From Rhodospirillales bacterium (GTDB taxonomy: Bacteria; Pseudomonadota; Alphaproteobacteria; Acetobacterales; Acetobacteraceae), in contig JAATGE010000030.1 of assembly GCA_015654825.1 (NCBI GenBank), positions 1 to 5,298 on the forward strand: a DNA stretch of 5,298 nt, written 5' to 3'. The notes beneath the pieces are model-generated. The model was given only the letters and a program-made list of their open reading frames with translations. It was not told the origin of the DNA and did no database searches. Position 1 is the stretch's first letter. The number at the start of each line of letters is the position of its first letter. Shown here piece after piece: positions 1 to 5,298 of the stretch. A program made the translations under genes and the position numbers.

Positions 1-1277
1 CCAGCACCGCGATGCTGGCGCAAAACGCGCTGTTCCACGGCACGCTGACGCCCATGATCGCAGAAATGCAGGCGCAGCTGCACAAGGCGGAGGGTGGCCT
101 GCTGCGCGACTCGACCGATGCCACCGATCAGGCGCGGCGAACCGTGTCGAACACGACACGACTCGAGCTCGCGGCGACGGTCGGCGGCCTGGTGCTTGGC
201 CTGCTGCTCGCCTTCTTCATTGCACGCAGCATCCTTGGCCCGCTGATCGGCATGACGGCGGCCATGATGCGGCTGGCGAGCGGCGACCACGCGGTCGAAA
301 TCCCGGCACGCGAGAACACGGACGAGATCGGCGACATGGCCCGGGCCGTCGAGGTGTTCAAACAGAACGGCATCAAATCCGTGCGCATGACGGCGGAACA
401 GAACGCAGCGCGGCTGGAAAAGGAGCAGCGTGCGGCGCGCCTCGATGCGCTTACCCAGTCCTTTGAGGCAAAAGCGGCGGAGTTGGTGGGGCAGGTATCA
501 TCGGCGGCGAGCGCGTTGCAGGCTACCGCCCAATCGATGGCCGGCACCGCCAGCGAGGCTACTCTGCAGGCGACCAATGTGGCCGCGGCGGCGGAAGAAG
601 CCAGCACCAATGTGCAGACCGTGGCGGCGGCGGCGGAGGAACTGGCATCCTCGATTACCGAAATCTCGCGCCTGGTGGCGCAATCCGCGGACGTTTCCCG
701 CAAGGCGCTCGATGACGCACGGCATACCGATGCGATCGTGCAGGCACTGGCCGACGGTGCCCAGAAAATCGGCGAAGTACTTGGCCTGATCAGCAACATT
801 GCGGGCCAGACCAATCTGCTGGCGCTGAACGCGACGATCGAGGCGGCACGGGCAGGCGATGCCGGAAAGGGTTTTGCCGTCGTCGCTTCCGAAGTGAAGA
901 GCCTGGCGGCGCAGACCGCGAAAGCAACCGAGGATATCGGCCGTCAGATCACGCAAATTCAAACCGCTACCAAAAATGCGGTGGAGTCCATCCGGGGCAT
1001 CGGCAAGACTATCTCCGAAATCAGCCAGATCGCGGCCTCGGTCGCGGCCGCCGTGGAAGAACAGGGATCCGCGACACAAGAGATTGCGCGGAATGTGCAA
1101 CAGGCCGCGGCCGGCACACAGGATGTGTCCTCCAATATTGTCGGGGTCAGCCGGGGCGCTCGCGACACGGGCGACTCGGCTAAGCAGATGCTGGGGGCAG
1201 CGGAGAAACTATCCCGGCAGGCGGATCAGCTTCGTAGCGAGGTGGGCGCTTATGTGGCTGGGGTGCAGGCGGCGTAA
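1..1277 (+). CDS. Methyl-accepting chemotaxis protein, 3' part (5' end outside window)
   Basis: Membrane chemoreceptor that relays ligand binding to the CheA/CheW kinase complex. The reading frame is open to the left edge, so the N-terminus (first membrane helix and most of the sensor domain) is missing. The Met at base 12 is probably internal. Numbering from that Met: residues 1-50 end the periplasmic helical region; 53-72 are a transmembrane helix; about 73-125 are a HAMP domain with the DEIGDMA motif at 104-110; about 150-400 are the coiled-coil signalling domain. Its hairpin tip at about 262-299 contains the hallmark [12 protein letters not shown] followed by IEAARAG and GFAVVASEV. Glu-Glu pairs at 195-196 and 209-210 lie two heptads apart, and another lies at 349-350; these are likely methylation sites. 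The protein ends VAGVQAA, so the C-terminal CheR-tethering pentapeptide of the NWETF type is absent. The ligand cannot be inferred. The gene converges on lldD. Confidence 0.96.
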   Translation, partial: STAMLAQNALFHGTLTPMIAEMQAQLHKAEGGLLRDSTDATDQARRTVSNTTRLELAATVGGLVLGLLLAFFIARSILGPLIGMTAAMMRLASGDHAVEIPARENTDEIGDMARAVEVFKQNGIKSVRMTAEQNAARLEKEQRAARLDALTQSFEAKAAELVGQVSSAASALQATAQSMAGTASEATLQATNVAAAAEEASTNVQTVAAAAEELASSITEISRLVAQSADVSRKALDDARHTDAIVQALADGAQKIGEVLGLISNIAGQTNLLALNATIEAARAGDAGKGFAVVASEVKSLAAQTAKATEDIGRQITQIQTATKNAVESIRGIGKTISEISQIAASVAAAVEEQGSATQEIARNVQQAAAGTQDVSSNIVGVSRGARDTGDSAKQMLGAAEKLSRQADQLRSEVGAYVAGVQAA

Positions 1278-1280
1278 GCA

Positions 1281-1312
1281 CTTCTTTTTGAAAAAAGAAG
1301 CAAAAACTTTTG
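1281..1312. terminator. A/T-rich double hairpin between convergent genes
   Basis: This element starts three bases after the chemoreceptor stop codon. An 8-bp perfect stem (1281-1288 CTTCTTTT with 1293-1300 AAAAGAAG, loop TGAA) is followed at once by a 5-bp stem (1301-1305 CAAAA with 1308-1312 TTTTG) and then by T-rich sequence to about 1325. The first stem is symmetrical enough to act on either strand, which fits its place between two converging genes. The stem is A/T-rich rather than G/C-rich, so it is not a textbook intrinsic terminator. The terminator role is inferred from position. Its base composition contrasts sharply with the GC-rich surroundings. From memory, similar hairpins recur after genes in Acetobacteraceae; I could not check this. 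Confidence 0.5.
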
Positions 1313-1351
1313 TTAATTGATTTTTGTGCGAATTCGTTGGGTGGGCGGGGT

Positions 1352-2509
1352 TTACGGGTTCCCGTCGAGGGGTTGTAGGGAATTTCTTGAAATATCCTGT
1401 ATCTTCACGCACCCGGTTAGGGCCATGGCGATCGACATTTCGGCGCGTAGCAACGCCAGCATGTGCGCCACACCTGCGCCGCCGTTTCCGGCCAGCGCAA
1501 AGGCCCAGGCGCGGCCTAGCAGAACGCCGCGCGCACCCAGCGCCAACATGCGCACTACGTCAAGGCCGGAACGAATGCCGCCGTCGGCCAGCACGGTCAG
1601 GCGATCGCCTACGGCTTCCGCGATAGCGGGCAGGGCGCGGGCGGCGGAAATCACGCCGTCCAGCTGGCGGCCGCCGTGGTTCGAAACGACAATGCCGTCG
1701 GCACCGGCGTCGGCCGCGGCGACCGCGTCTTCCGCGTCCAGGATGCCCTTCAGGATAAGCTGGCCTTTCCAGCGCTGGCGGATCCAGTCGATGTCGCGCC
1801 ACGTGATGGCGGGATCGAGATTGGCGCCGCTCCAGCGGAAGAAATCCTTGAGGCCGGCTTTGCCGCCCAGCGCCGGCCAGATGTTGCCGAGCGTGTGCGG
1901 CCTGCCGTGCATGCCGACATCCCACATCCAATGCGGATGCAGCAGGGCCTGGCCGAGGCGGCGCAGATCGCCGCGCGCGCCGGGCGCGCCGACCAGGCCG
2001 GAATGGTAATCGCGATAGCGGGCGCCGAGCATCGGCAGGTCGACCGTGAATAGCAGTTTGGTGCAGCCCGCCGCCGTTGCTTGGTCCAGCGAGGTGACCA
2101 TGAAGGCGCGGTCGCGGATCATGTAGAGCTGGAACCAGATTTCGCCGGGGGCGCCGGCTTTTACCTCGGCGATCGGGCAGACGCCGACGGTGGAGAGGCA
2201 GAACGGAATGCCGGCGGCCTGGGCGGCGCGCGCGGCCTGCACCTCGCCGCGGCGGGCGAACAAGCCGCCGAGGCCTACGGGGGCCAGCGCCACCGGCATG
2301 GCATAGTGGGACCCGAACAGATCGGCGGAGAGATCGATGGCGGAAACGTCGCGCAGCACGCGCTGGCGCAGGGCGGTGGCCGCCAGGTCCGCGGTGTTGC
2401 GATGCAGCGTCTGTTCCGCGTAGCTGCCGCCGTCGATGTATTCGAACAGGAACGGCGGCAGGCGCCGTCGGGCGAGTTCGCGATAGTCGCTGATCGAGGC
2501 GGCGATCAT
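1352..2509 (-). CDS. lldD: L-lactate dehydrogenase (quinone), FMN-dependent, LldD type
   Basis: Membrane-associated flavoenzyme of the alpha-hydroxy-acid oxidase family that oxidises L-lactate to pyruvate and passes electrons to quinone. The 385 residues match E. coli LldD (396 aa) almost end to end from memory: [11 protein letters not shown] near the N-terminus, [19 protein letters not shown] (71-80), [45 protein letters not shown] and [14 protein letters not shown]. Expected FMN and substrate residues are present: Tyr24, Ser106, Gln127, Tyr129, Thr155, Arg164, Lys254, catalytic His278 and Arg281. The ATG start at 2509 is supported by a GGAAAG ribosome site six bases upstream and by alignment of the N-terminus with E. 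coli. The C-terminus is about 10 residues shorter, outside the catalytic barrel. No lactate permease (lldP) or regulator (lldR) lies beside it, so it stands alone here. A related 2-hydroxy acid substrate such as mandelate is possible, but the LldD-specific N-terminus favours lactate. Confidence 0.92.
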   Translation of the reverse strand: MIAASISDYRELARRRLPPFLFEYIDGGSYAEQTLHRNTADLAATALRQRVLRDVSAIDLSADLFGSHYAMPVALAPVGLGGLFARRGEVQAARAAQAAGIPFCLSTVGVCPIAEVKAGAPGEIWFQLYMIRDRAFMVTSLDQATAAGCTKLLFTVDLPMLGARYRDYHSGLVGAPGARGDLRRLGQALLHPHWMWDVGMHGRPHTLGNIWPALGGKAGLKDFFRWSGANLDPAITWRDIDWIRQRWKGQLILKGILDAEDAVAAADAGADGIVVSNHGGRQLDGVISAARALPAIAEAVGDRLTVLADGGIRSGLDVVRMLALGARGVLLGRAWAFALAGNGGAGVAHMLALLRAEMSIAMALTGCVKIQDISRNSLQPLDGNP

Positions 2510-2515
2510 GGCGCG

Positions 2516-2521
2516 CTTTCC
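2516..2521 (-). promoter_or_regulatory. Ribosome binding site of lldD
   Basis: On the minus strand this reads GGAAAG, six bases before the ATG at 2509. It is a purine-rich Shine-Dalgarno-like site at good spacing and supports that start codon. Confidence 0.6.
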
Positions 2522-2547
2522 GTGTTGGGCTCTTGTCCCCTCACCTT

Positions 2548-2597
2548 CCCAGCCCTTGCGGGCTGGGCCCCTTCCTCTCCCGCAAGGGCGGGAGAGG
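2548..2597. repeat. Pair of REP-like palindromes in the lldD upstream spacer
   Basis: Two perfect hairpins stand six bases apart. The first has an 8-bp stem, CCCAGCCC (2548-2555) with GGGCTGGG (2560-2567), and loop TTGC. The second has a 10-bp stem, CCTCTCCCGC (2574-2583) with GCGGGAGAGG (2588-2597), and loop AAGG. The two are also related: the 11 bases at 2552-2562 (GCCCTTGCGGG) are the exact reverse complement of 2579-2589, so the units can pair with each other instead of folding alone. This layout is typical of repetitive extragenic palindromes arranged as an inverted pair. The pair lies 39-88 bases upstream of the lldD start and may be part of its leader or the remains of a mobile repeat. 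I see no clear promoter hexamers around it. Confidence 0.65.
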
Positions 2598-2630
2598 AGA
2601 TTCTGGGCGGGGTCCAGGTCTAGGTGGGTA

Positions 2631-2662
2631 GAGCTCGGAACTTAAATTAATGGGGTCTGGGG
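2631..2662. repeat. 32-base dispersed repeat, copy A
   Basis: The copy has a conserved left block (GA, one variable base, then CTCGGAAC), a 10-base A/T-rich centre (2642-2651) and a conserved right block GGGGTCTGGGG (2652-2662). A second copy in the same orientation and with identical spacing lies at 5128-5159. About 25 of 32 bases agree, with most differences in the A/T-rich centre. Both copies sit in spacers just past the 3' end of a minus-strand gene. The right block forms part of the hairpin at 2657-2674. Confidence 0.6.
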
Positions 2663-2696
2663 ACTTGTCCCCAGCGGGTCCAGGGCAGAGCCCTGG
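2657..2696 (-). terminator. Tandem GC-rich hairpins after the P450 gene
   Basis: Read on the minus strand, the P450 stop codon is followed within 13 bases by a 7-bp perfect hairpin (2690-2696 with 2680-2686, three-base loop). Five bases on comes an 8-bp perfect hairpin (CTGGGGAC at 2657-2664 with GTCCCCAG at 2667-2674, two-base TT loop, which in reality must open by a pair). The sequence then runs ACCCC and ATTAATTTAAG. The position suits transcription termination of the P450 unit. However, the tail is A/T-mixed rather than a clean T run, so a plain dispersed-repeat explanation is equally possible. Confidence 0.4.
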
Positions 2697-2708
2697 CCTT
2701 CCTTCTAT

Positions 2709-3905
2709 TCACCACGTCGCCGGCAAGGAAACCAGCCCGCGCAACGTGATCGTCGGTTTCCAGGTCACGTTATCGGGATCCGTCAGCCGCAGGTCCGGCA
2801 AACGTTCGATCAGTTTGCGGAATGCGACGTCGCCTTCGATGCGCGCCAGCTGGGCGCCGAGGCAGTGGTGGATGCCGCCGCCGAAACTGATGGAGCGAAC
2901 GCCGGGGCGGCCGACATCCAGAACGTCGGGATCGCCCGGATAGGCCATCGGATCGTGATTGCCGGCACCCAGCAGCGCTATCACTTCCTCGCCCTTGGCA
3001 ATCGGCTGGCCCAGCACTTCCTGGTCCATGAGCGCGGTGCGGCCGGTGAGTTGCACGGGACTGTCGTAGCGCAGCACTTCTTCCACCGCGTTCGGAATGA
3101 GGTTTGGGTCCGCCTTCAACCGGGCGAGCTCGCCCGGATTGCGGTGCAAGGCGAGCACGCCGTTGCCGATGAGATTGTTGGTCGTTTCGTGGCCGGCGCC
3201 GAACAGCAGGCCGATATTGGCGAGCACTTCCTCCTCGGTGAGGCTGTCGTCGGCTTCGCGGGCGTTCAGCAGGGCGGTGGTGAGGTCGTCGCCGGGATTG
3301 GCGCGGCGGTAGGCGAACAGGCCGCGAAAATATTCGGCGGATTTCAGCAGCGAGGCATTCGATTCGTCCATTTCCTCCCTGGTTAGCGACACCGGGTCGA
3401 GGATGCGGCCGCGCACGGTCGACTCGTTCAGGAACGGGCCGCGATCCTGTTCGGGAATGCCGAGCATGTCGCAGATGACGGTGACCGGCAGCTTGTGTGC
3501 GAAGTCGCGGATCACATCCATGCCGCCGTCATCGATGACGGCATCGATGAGGTCGTCGACGATGGCTTCGATGCGGGGGCGCAGTTCCTCGACGCGGCGG
3601 GCGGTGAAGGCCTTGGTGACCAGGCTGCGCAGGCGGGTGTGCGCGGGCGGGTCGATCAGCAGCATGGTGCGCATCAGCGACGCGACGATCGGTTCGGCCG
3701 CGATTTCCGGCGTGATGATGCCGGTGTTGTTGTGGCCCATGCGGGGGTCGCGCAACACGGCGGTACAGCCGGCGTGGGTGGAGACCAGCCATTGGCCGGT
3801 GGGCAGGCGCCAGATCGGGGCCGCGTCGCGCAGGAACTGGTAGGCGGGGTAGGGGTTGGCGCGGAACAGCGGGTTGTCGAAGTCGAAATCGCCGGGGAAA
3901 TCCAT
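2709..3905 (-). CDS. Cytochrome P450, bacterial soluble (CypX-like) type
   Basis: Heme-thiolate monooxygenase of 398 residues, a normal length for soluble bacterial P450s, with no membrane anchor. Core motifs occur in order. A C-helix region at about 85-101 has His89 and Arg93, expected to contact heme propionates. The I-helix motif GAGHETT at 236-242 carries the acid-alcohol pair Glu240/Thr241. The K-helix ExxR is Glu276 to Arg279. The heme-binding loop FGGGIHHCLG at 341-350 has the proximal ligand Cys348. All catalytic residues are intact. Such enzymes need electrons from a ferredoxin and a ferredoxin reductase, and neither is encoded in the window. The substrate cannot be deduced; the overall look is of the broad CYP107-like bacterial group. 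The ATG at 3905 has AGGCGGG (3911-3917) five bases upstream. The gene follows the DUF2842 gene by about 70 bases on the same strand and may be its cotranscribed neighbour. Confidence 0.95.
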   Translation of the reverse strand: MDFPGDFDFDNPLFRANPYPAYQFLRDAAPIWRLPTGQWLVSTHAGCTAVLRDPRMGHNNTGIITPEIAAEPIVASLMRTMLLIDPPAHTRLRSLVTKAFTARRVEELRPRIEAIVDDLIDAVIDDGGMDVIRDFAHKLPVTVICDMLGIPEQDRGPFLNESTVRGRILDPVSLTREEMDESNASLLKSAEYFRGLFAYRRANPGDDLTTALLNAREADDSLTEEEVLANIGLLFGAGHETTNNLIGNGVLALHRNPGELARLKADPNLIPNAVEEVLRYDSPVQLTGRTALMDQEVLGQPIAKGEEVIALLGAGNHDPMAYPGDPDVLDVGRPGVRSISFGGGIHHCLGAQLARIEGDVAFRKLIERLPDLRLTDPDNVTWKPTITLRGLVSLPATW

Positions 3906-3910
3906 GGGAG

Positions 3911-3917
3911 CCCGCCT
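3911..3917 (-). promoter_or_regulatory. Ribosome binding site of the P450 gene
   Basis: The minus strand reads AGGCGGG, five bases before the ATG at 3905. Its GGCGG core (3912-3916) is complementary to CCGCC (minus-strand reading of 3927-3931) a short way upstream, so a weak 5-bp hairpin could partly hide the site. Confidence 0.45.
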
Positions 3918-3977
3918 ATTTGGAACGGCGGTAGGTTAACGCTGTTTCCTTATCGGACGCAACGCCGCCGACGGCTG

Positions 3978-4169
3978 TTATCGCTTGTAGGCGGCCCAAA
4001 ACATCAGCCAGCGGACCGGGAACACCCAGACGAAGCCGGCAATGGCATAGTAGGCGAATTGCACGACCATGTTTTGATGGCGGACGTGATCGGCGAGCAC
4101 CGTGGCGCCGGCGATCCAGACCGCCACGAACGCCAGGCCGGCGACGGCCGCGATCGGTGTACGCCCCAT
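3978..4169 (-). CDS. DUF2842 family small membrane protein
   Basis: A 63-residue protein with two predicted membrane helices, about residues 5-25 and 36-58, separated by a short polar stretch with Asp, His and Arg. The second half (VVQFAYYAIAGFVWVFP followed by VRWLMFW) matches my memory of DUF2842, a family of small two-helix proteins of unknown function found in Alphaproteobacteria. I chose the ATG at 4169, which overlaps the hydrolase stop codon by one base (TGATG), an arrangement that favours translational coupling. An in-frame TTG at 4202 would add 11 residues (74 aa in total) but would lie inside the hydrolase gene and is less likely. No function is known to me. Its presence between a hydrolase and a P450 does not by itself show a shared pathway. 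Confidence 0.78.
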   Translation of the reverse strand: MGRTPIAAVAGLAFVAVWIAGATVLADHVRHQNMVVQFAYYAIAGFVWVFPVRWLMFWAAYKR

Positions 4170-4969
4170 CAGGCGGCTTCGCGCCGGGCCGCGGATTGCC
4201 AATGCGAGGCCAGCAGGGCGTTGACCTCCGCCGGTTGTTCGAGGGCGACCGAGTGGCCGGCGCGGGCGACCGTAACGGCGCGGCCGCCGGCGGCCTGGGC
4301 GACGTTTTCCGCTTCCTTCGGGCCGTAAGCGTGGTCTTCCGCGCCGGCGATGGCCAGTAGCGGCACGCGGCAGCCGGCCAGCTCATCCAGCACCGCGGTT
4401 CGGAACACCACTTCGTGTGCGGCATCGGCGATGCGGTTCGGCAGGGCGGCGATCCTGGCTTGCCATTGCGCGCGCTCGGCGGCGCGGGCGGGATCGGCCA
4501 GGAAGCTGTCGCCGAACATGATGTACATCAGGGTGGCGATCTGGGGTGCGGGGCCCTGGGTGCGGAGTGCCTCTACGAGGGGCGCGAATTCGGCGGCGCG
4601 GTGCTCGGCCTCGCCGGAGCTGCCGAGGATCGTGACGGAGCGCAGCAGGTCCGGGCGGCGGGCGGCCAGGCGGAGGGCGATGAAACCGCCGAGCGAGTTG
4701 CCGACGAAATGGCAGGGGGCCGCGCCGAGGATCTCGATCAGGGCGGCTGCGTCTTTTGTGAGTGTTTCCATGTCCAGGGCGGTCGAGGGATCGCTGCGTC
4801 CCTGGCCGCGATGGTCGTAGCGGATCACGCGGTGCGTGGCGGCGAAGGCGGCGGCCTGGTGGGTGAACATGTCTGAGTCGAAGAACAGGGAGTGGCTGAA
4901 GACCACGGGCGCGCCGGCGCCTTCGTCTTCGACCCATAGGTTGGTGGCGTTGGCGTTTATGTGCGGCAT
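4169..4969 (-). CDS. Alpha/beta hydrolase, 3-oxoadipate enol-lactonase-like
   Basis: A 266-residue soluble alpha/beta-hydrolase of usual length. The oxyanion strand is VVFSHSLFFDSDMF (22-35). The region RYDHRGQGRSD (50-60) is the typical strand 4 turn. The nucleophile elbow GNSLGG gives Ser92, the acid is probably Asp212 in AGAEDHAYGP, and the base is His239 in AGHSVALEQP. The triad is therefore complete. Having HSL rather than HG at the oxyanion position, followed by an acidic segment, recalls PcaD-type enol-lactonases of the beta-ketoadipate pathway, but no other pathway gene is present. An esterase or another C-C or ester hydrolase remains possible. The start at 4969 gives an N-terminus matching the family; upstream is a G-rich stretch (GGGGG on the minus strand) that may serve as a weak ribosome site. 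The gene is coupled to DUF2842 through TGATG and preceded by a spacer of about 200 bases. Confidence 0.9.
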   Translation of the reverse strand: MPHINANATNLWVEDEGAGAPVVFSHSLFFDSDMFTHQAAAFAATHRVIRYDHRGQGRSDPSTALDMETLTKDAAALIEILGAAPCHFVGNSLGGFIALRLAARRPDLLRSVTILGSSGEAEHRAAEFAPLVEALRTQGPAPQIATLMYIMFGDSFLADPARAAERAQWQARIAALPNRIADAAHEVVFRTAVLDELAGCRVPLLAIAGAEDHAYGPKEAENVAQAAGGRAVTVARAGHSVALEQPAEVNALLASHWQSAARREAA

Positions 4970-5127
4970 GGGAGACCCCCGGCGTTTTGGCGAAGATGGG
5001 GCAGGGGCGGGAAGAAGGCCAGGGGCTCCGTCGGCGTGCCGCCGATGTCGTTAGCGCTGCGCGGCGGGACACTTCTACATGGTCGAAGCGGGCGACAGCC
5101 AGCGCCAATCGGCTCGGAGTCGATGCC

Positions 5128-5159
5128 GATCTCGGAACAAATAAAATTGGGGTCTGGGG
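5128..5159. repeat. 32-base dispersed repeat, copy B
   Basis: Second copy of the element at 2631-2662, in the same orientation. It has GA, a variable base and CTCGGAAC (5131-5138), then a 10-base A/T-rich centre (5139-5148), then GGGGTCTGGGG (5149-5159). It lies just beyond the stop codon of the right-edge gene, equivalent to the place of copy A after the P450 gene. Confidence 0.6.
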
Positions 5160-5173
5160 CCTTAAGACTCCCC
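5139..5173 (-). terminator. Possible intrinsic terminator after the right-edge gene
   Basis: Read on the minus strand, GGGG directly follows the TGA stop codon. It can pair with CCCC (minus reading of 5149-5152) while TCT (from 5165-5167) pairs with AGA (from 5153-5155). This gives a 7-bp stem with a two-base bulge and a nine-base loop. The stem is followed by AATTTTATTTG, a T-rich tail. Stem plus tail resembles an imperfect Rho-independent terminator, and part of it is built from dispersed repeat copy B. Confidence 0.45.
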
Positions 5174-5298
5174 TCATTTCGGGCTCGTGGGAAAGACCAT
5201 TCCAAAGAGGGCCAGATTTTCGAGTTCGGCGGCGAAACGCTTGATCAACGGCAGTAGCCGTTCCTTGGGCATGTTGGGGATCAGCTCGTACAGCATGC
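5174..5298 (-). CDS. C-terminal fragment of an unidentified gene, cut by the window edge
   Basis: A minus-strand frame open to the right edge, ending with TGA at 5174-5176. The visible 40 residues begin MLYELIPNMPKERL and continue LPLIKRFAAELEN, ending GMVFPTSPK. The first Met shown is probably internal, as the frame has no stop before the edge. The composition (amphipathic helix with Pro, Lys, Glu and Arg, and GC-biased codons such as CTG, GCC and AAG) looks like real coding sequence. The pattern of an acidic-aromatic start, IP-type turn, KER and then RFA-EL near the C-terminus faintly recalls the last helix of luciferase-like (LLM) flavin-dependent oxidoreductases, but this is weak and I do not assign it. 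The stop is followed directly by a terminator-like hairpin, which supports a true gene end. Confidence 0.5.
   Translation of the reverse strand, partial: MLYELIPNMPKERLLPLIKRFAAELENLALFGMVFPTSPK

Noticed and set aside
128..1100. Minus-strand open frames of 228 and 200 codons opposite the chemoreceptor gene
   Set aside because: They lie fully antisense to a gene with unmistakable chemoreceptor motifs and have low-complexity Ala/Ser- or Arg/Gly-rich translations, as expected from GC-rich shadow frames.
2081..2623. Plus-strand 180-codon frame over the 5' part of lldD and its upstream spacer
   Set aside because: It is antisense to conserved LldD sequence, reads through the REP-like hairpins, and has a Gly/Ala/Glu-rich composition without any recognisable domain.
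3495..4328. Plus-strand 277-codon frame opposite the P450, DUF2842 and hydrolase genes
   Set aside because: It spans three well-supported genes on the other strand and shows repetitive Gly/Val/Asp/His composition typical of an antisense frame.
4970..5127. Possible small gene or promoter in the spacer upstream of the hydrolase
   Set aside because: Short frames exist on both strands, but none has a good ribosome site or recognisable sequence, and I could not identify convincing -35/-10 hexamers.
2631..5159. The two 32-base repeats as ends of a mobile element carrying the P450, DUF2842 and hydrolase genes
   Set aside because: The copies are direct and diverged, no transposase or integrase lies between them, copy B sits beyond a spacer rather than at a clean junction, and base composition inside matches the flanks.
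4383..5177. Minus-strand 264-codon frame overlapping the hydrolase in another register
   Set aside because: The Arg/Pro-rich translation is a frame-shifted shadow of the hydrolase; the part in the upstream spacer has no family features.

Overview
The window looks like chromosomal DNA from a GC-rich alphaproteobacterium. The evidence is the strong G/C bias at third codon positions, a DUF2842 membrane protein (a family I know from Alphaproteobacteria), and palindromic intergenic elements. The A/T-rich hairpin at 1281-1312 and the GGGGTCTGGGG-type palindromes resemble spacers I associate with Acetobacteraceae. That family-level placement is recollection plus inference, not a search result.

Layout. 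On the + strand, 1-1277 is the 3' part of a methyl-accepting chemotaxis protein whose start lies left of the window. It converges on a minus-strand series of genes that runs from the right edge inward: an incomplete gene (5174-5298), an alpha/beta hydrolase (4169-4969), a small DUF2842 membrane protein (3978-4169), a bacterial cytochrome P450 (2709-3905) and an FMN-dependent L-lactate dehydrogenase of the LldD type (1352-2509). The hydrolase and DUF2842 genes overlap by one base (TGATG). The P450 follows after about 70 bases, so these three could share one transcript. LldD and the right-edge gene are each set apart by spacers of about 200 bases that contain hairpins.

Function. The chemoreceptor is a signalling protein unrelated to its neighbours. 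LldD oxidises L-lactate and feeds electrons to the quinone pool. The hydrolase most resembles 3-oxoadipate enol-lactonase-like enzymes. The P450 has every core motif, but no ferredoxin or reductase partner is visible. A hydrolase next to a P450 would suit a small catabolic or tailoring unit, but the substrate cannot be read from the sequence.

The noncoding DNA holds the most unusual material. A 32-base diverged direct repeat (2631-2662 and 5128-5159) sits just beyond the 3' ends of two minus-strand genes. The lldD-P450 spacer carries four hairpins in about 150 bases, two of which can refold with each other. I see no RNA gene, CRISPR array, insertion sequence, phage gene or defence system. The gene content is ordinary, and I do not claim a new system.
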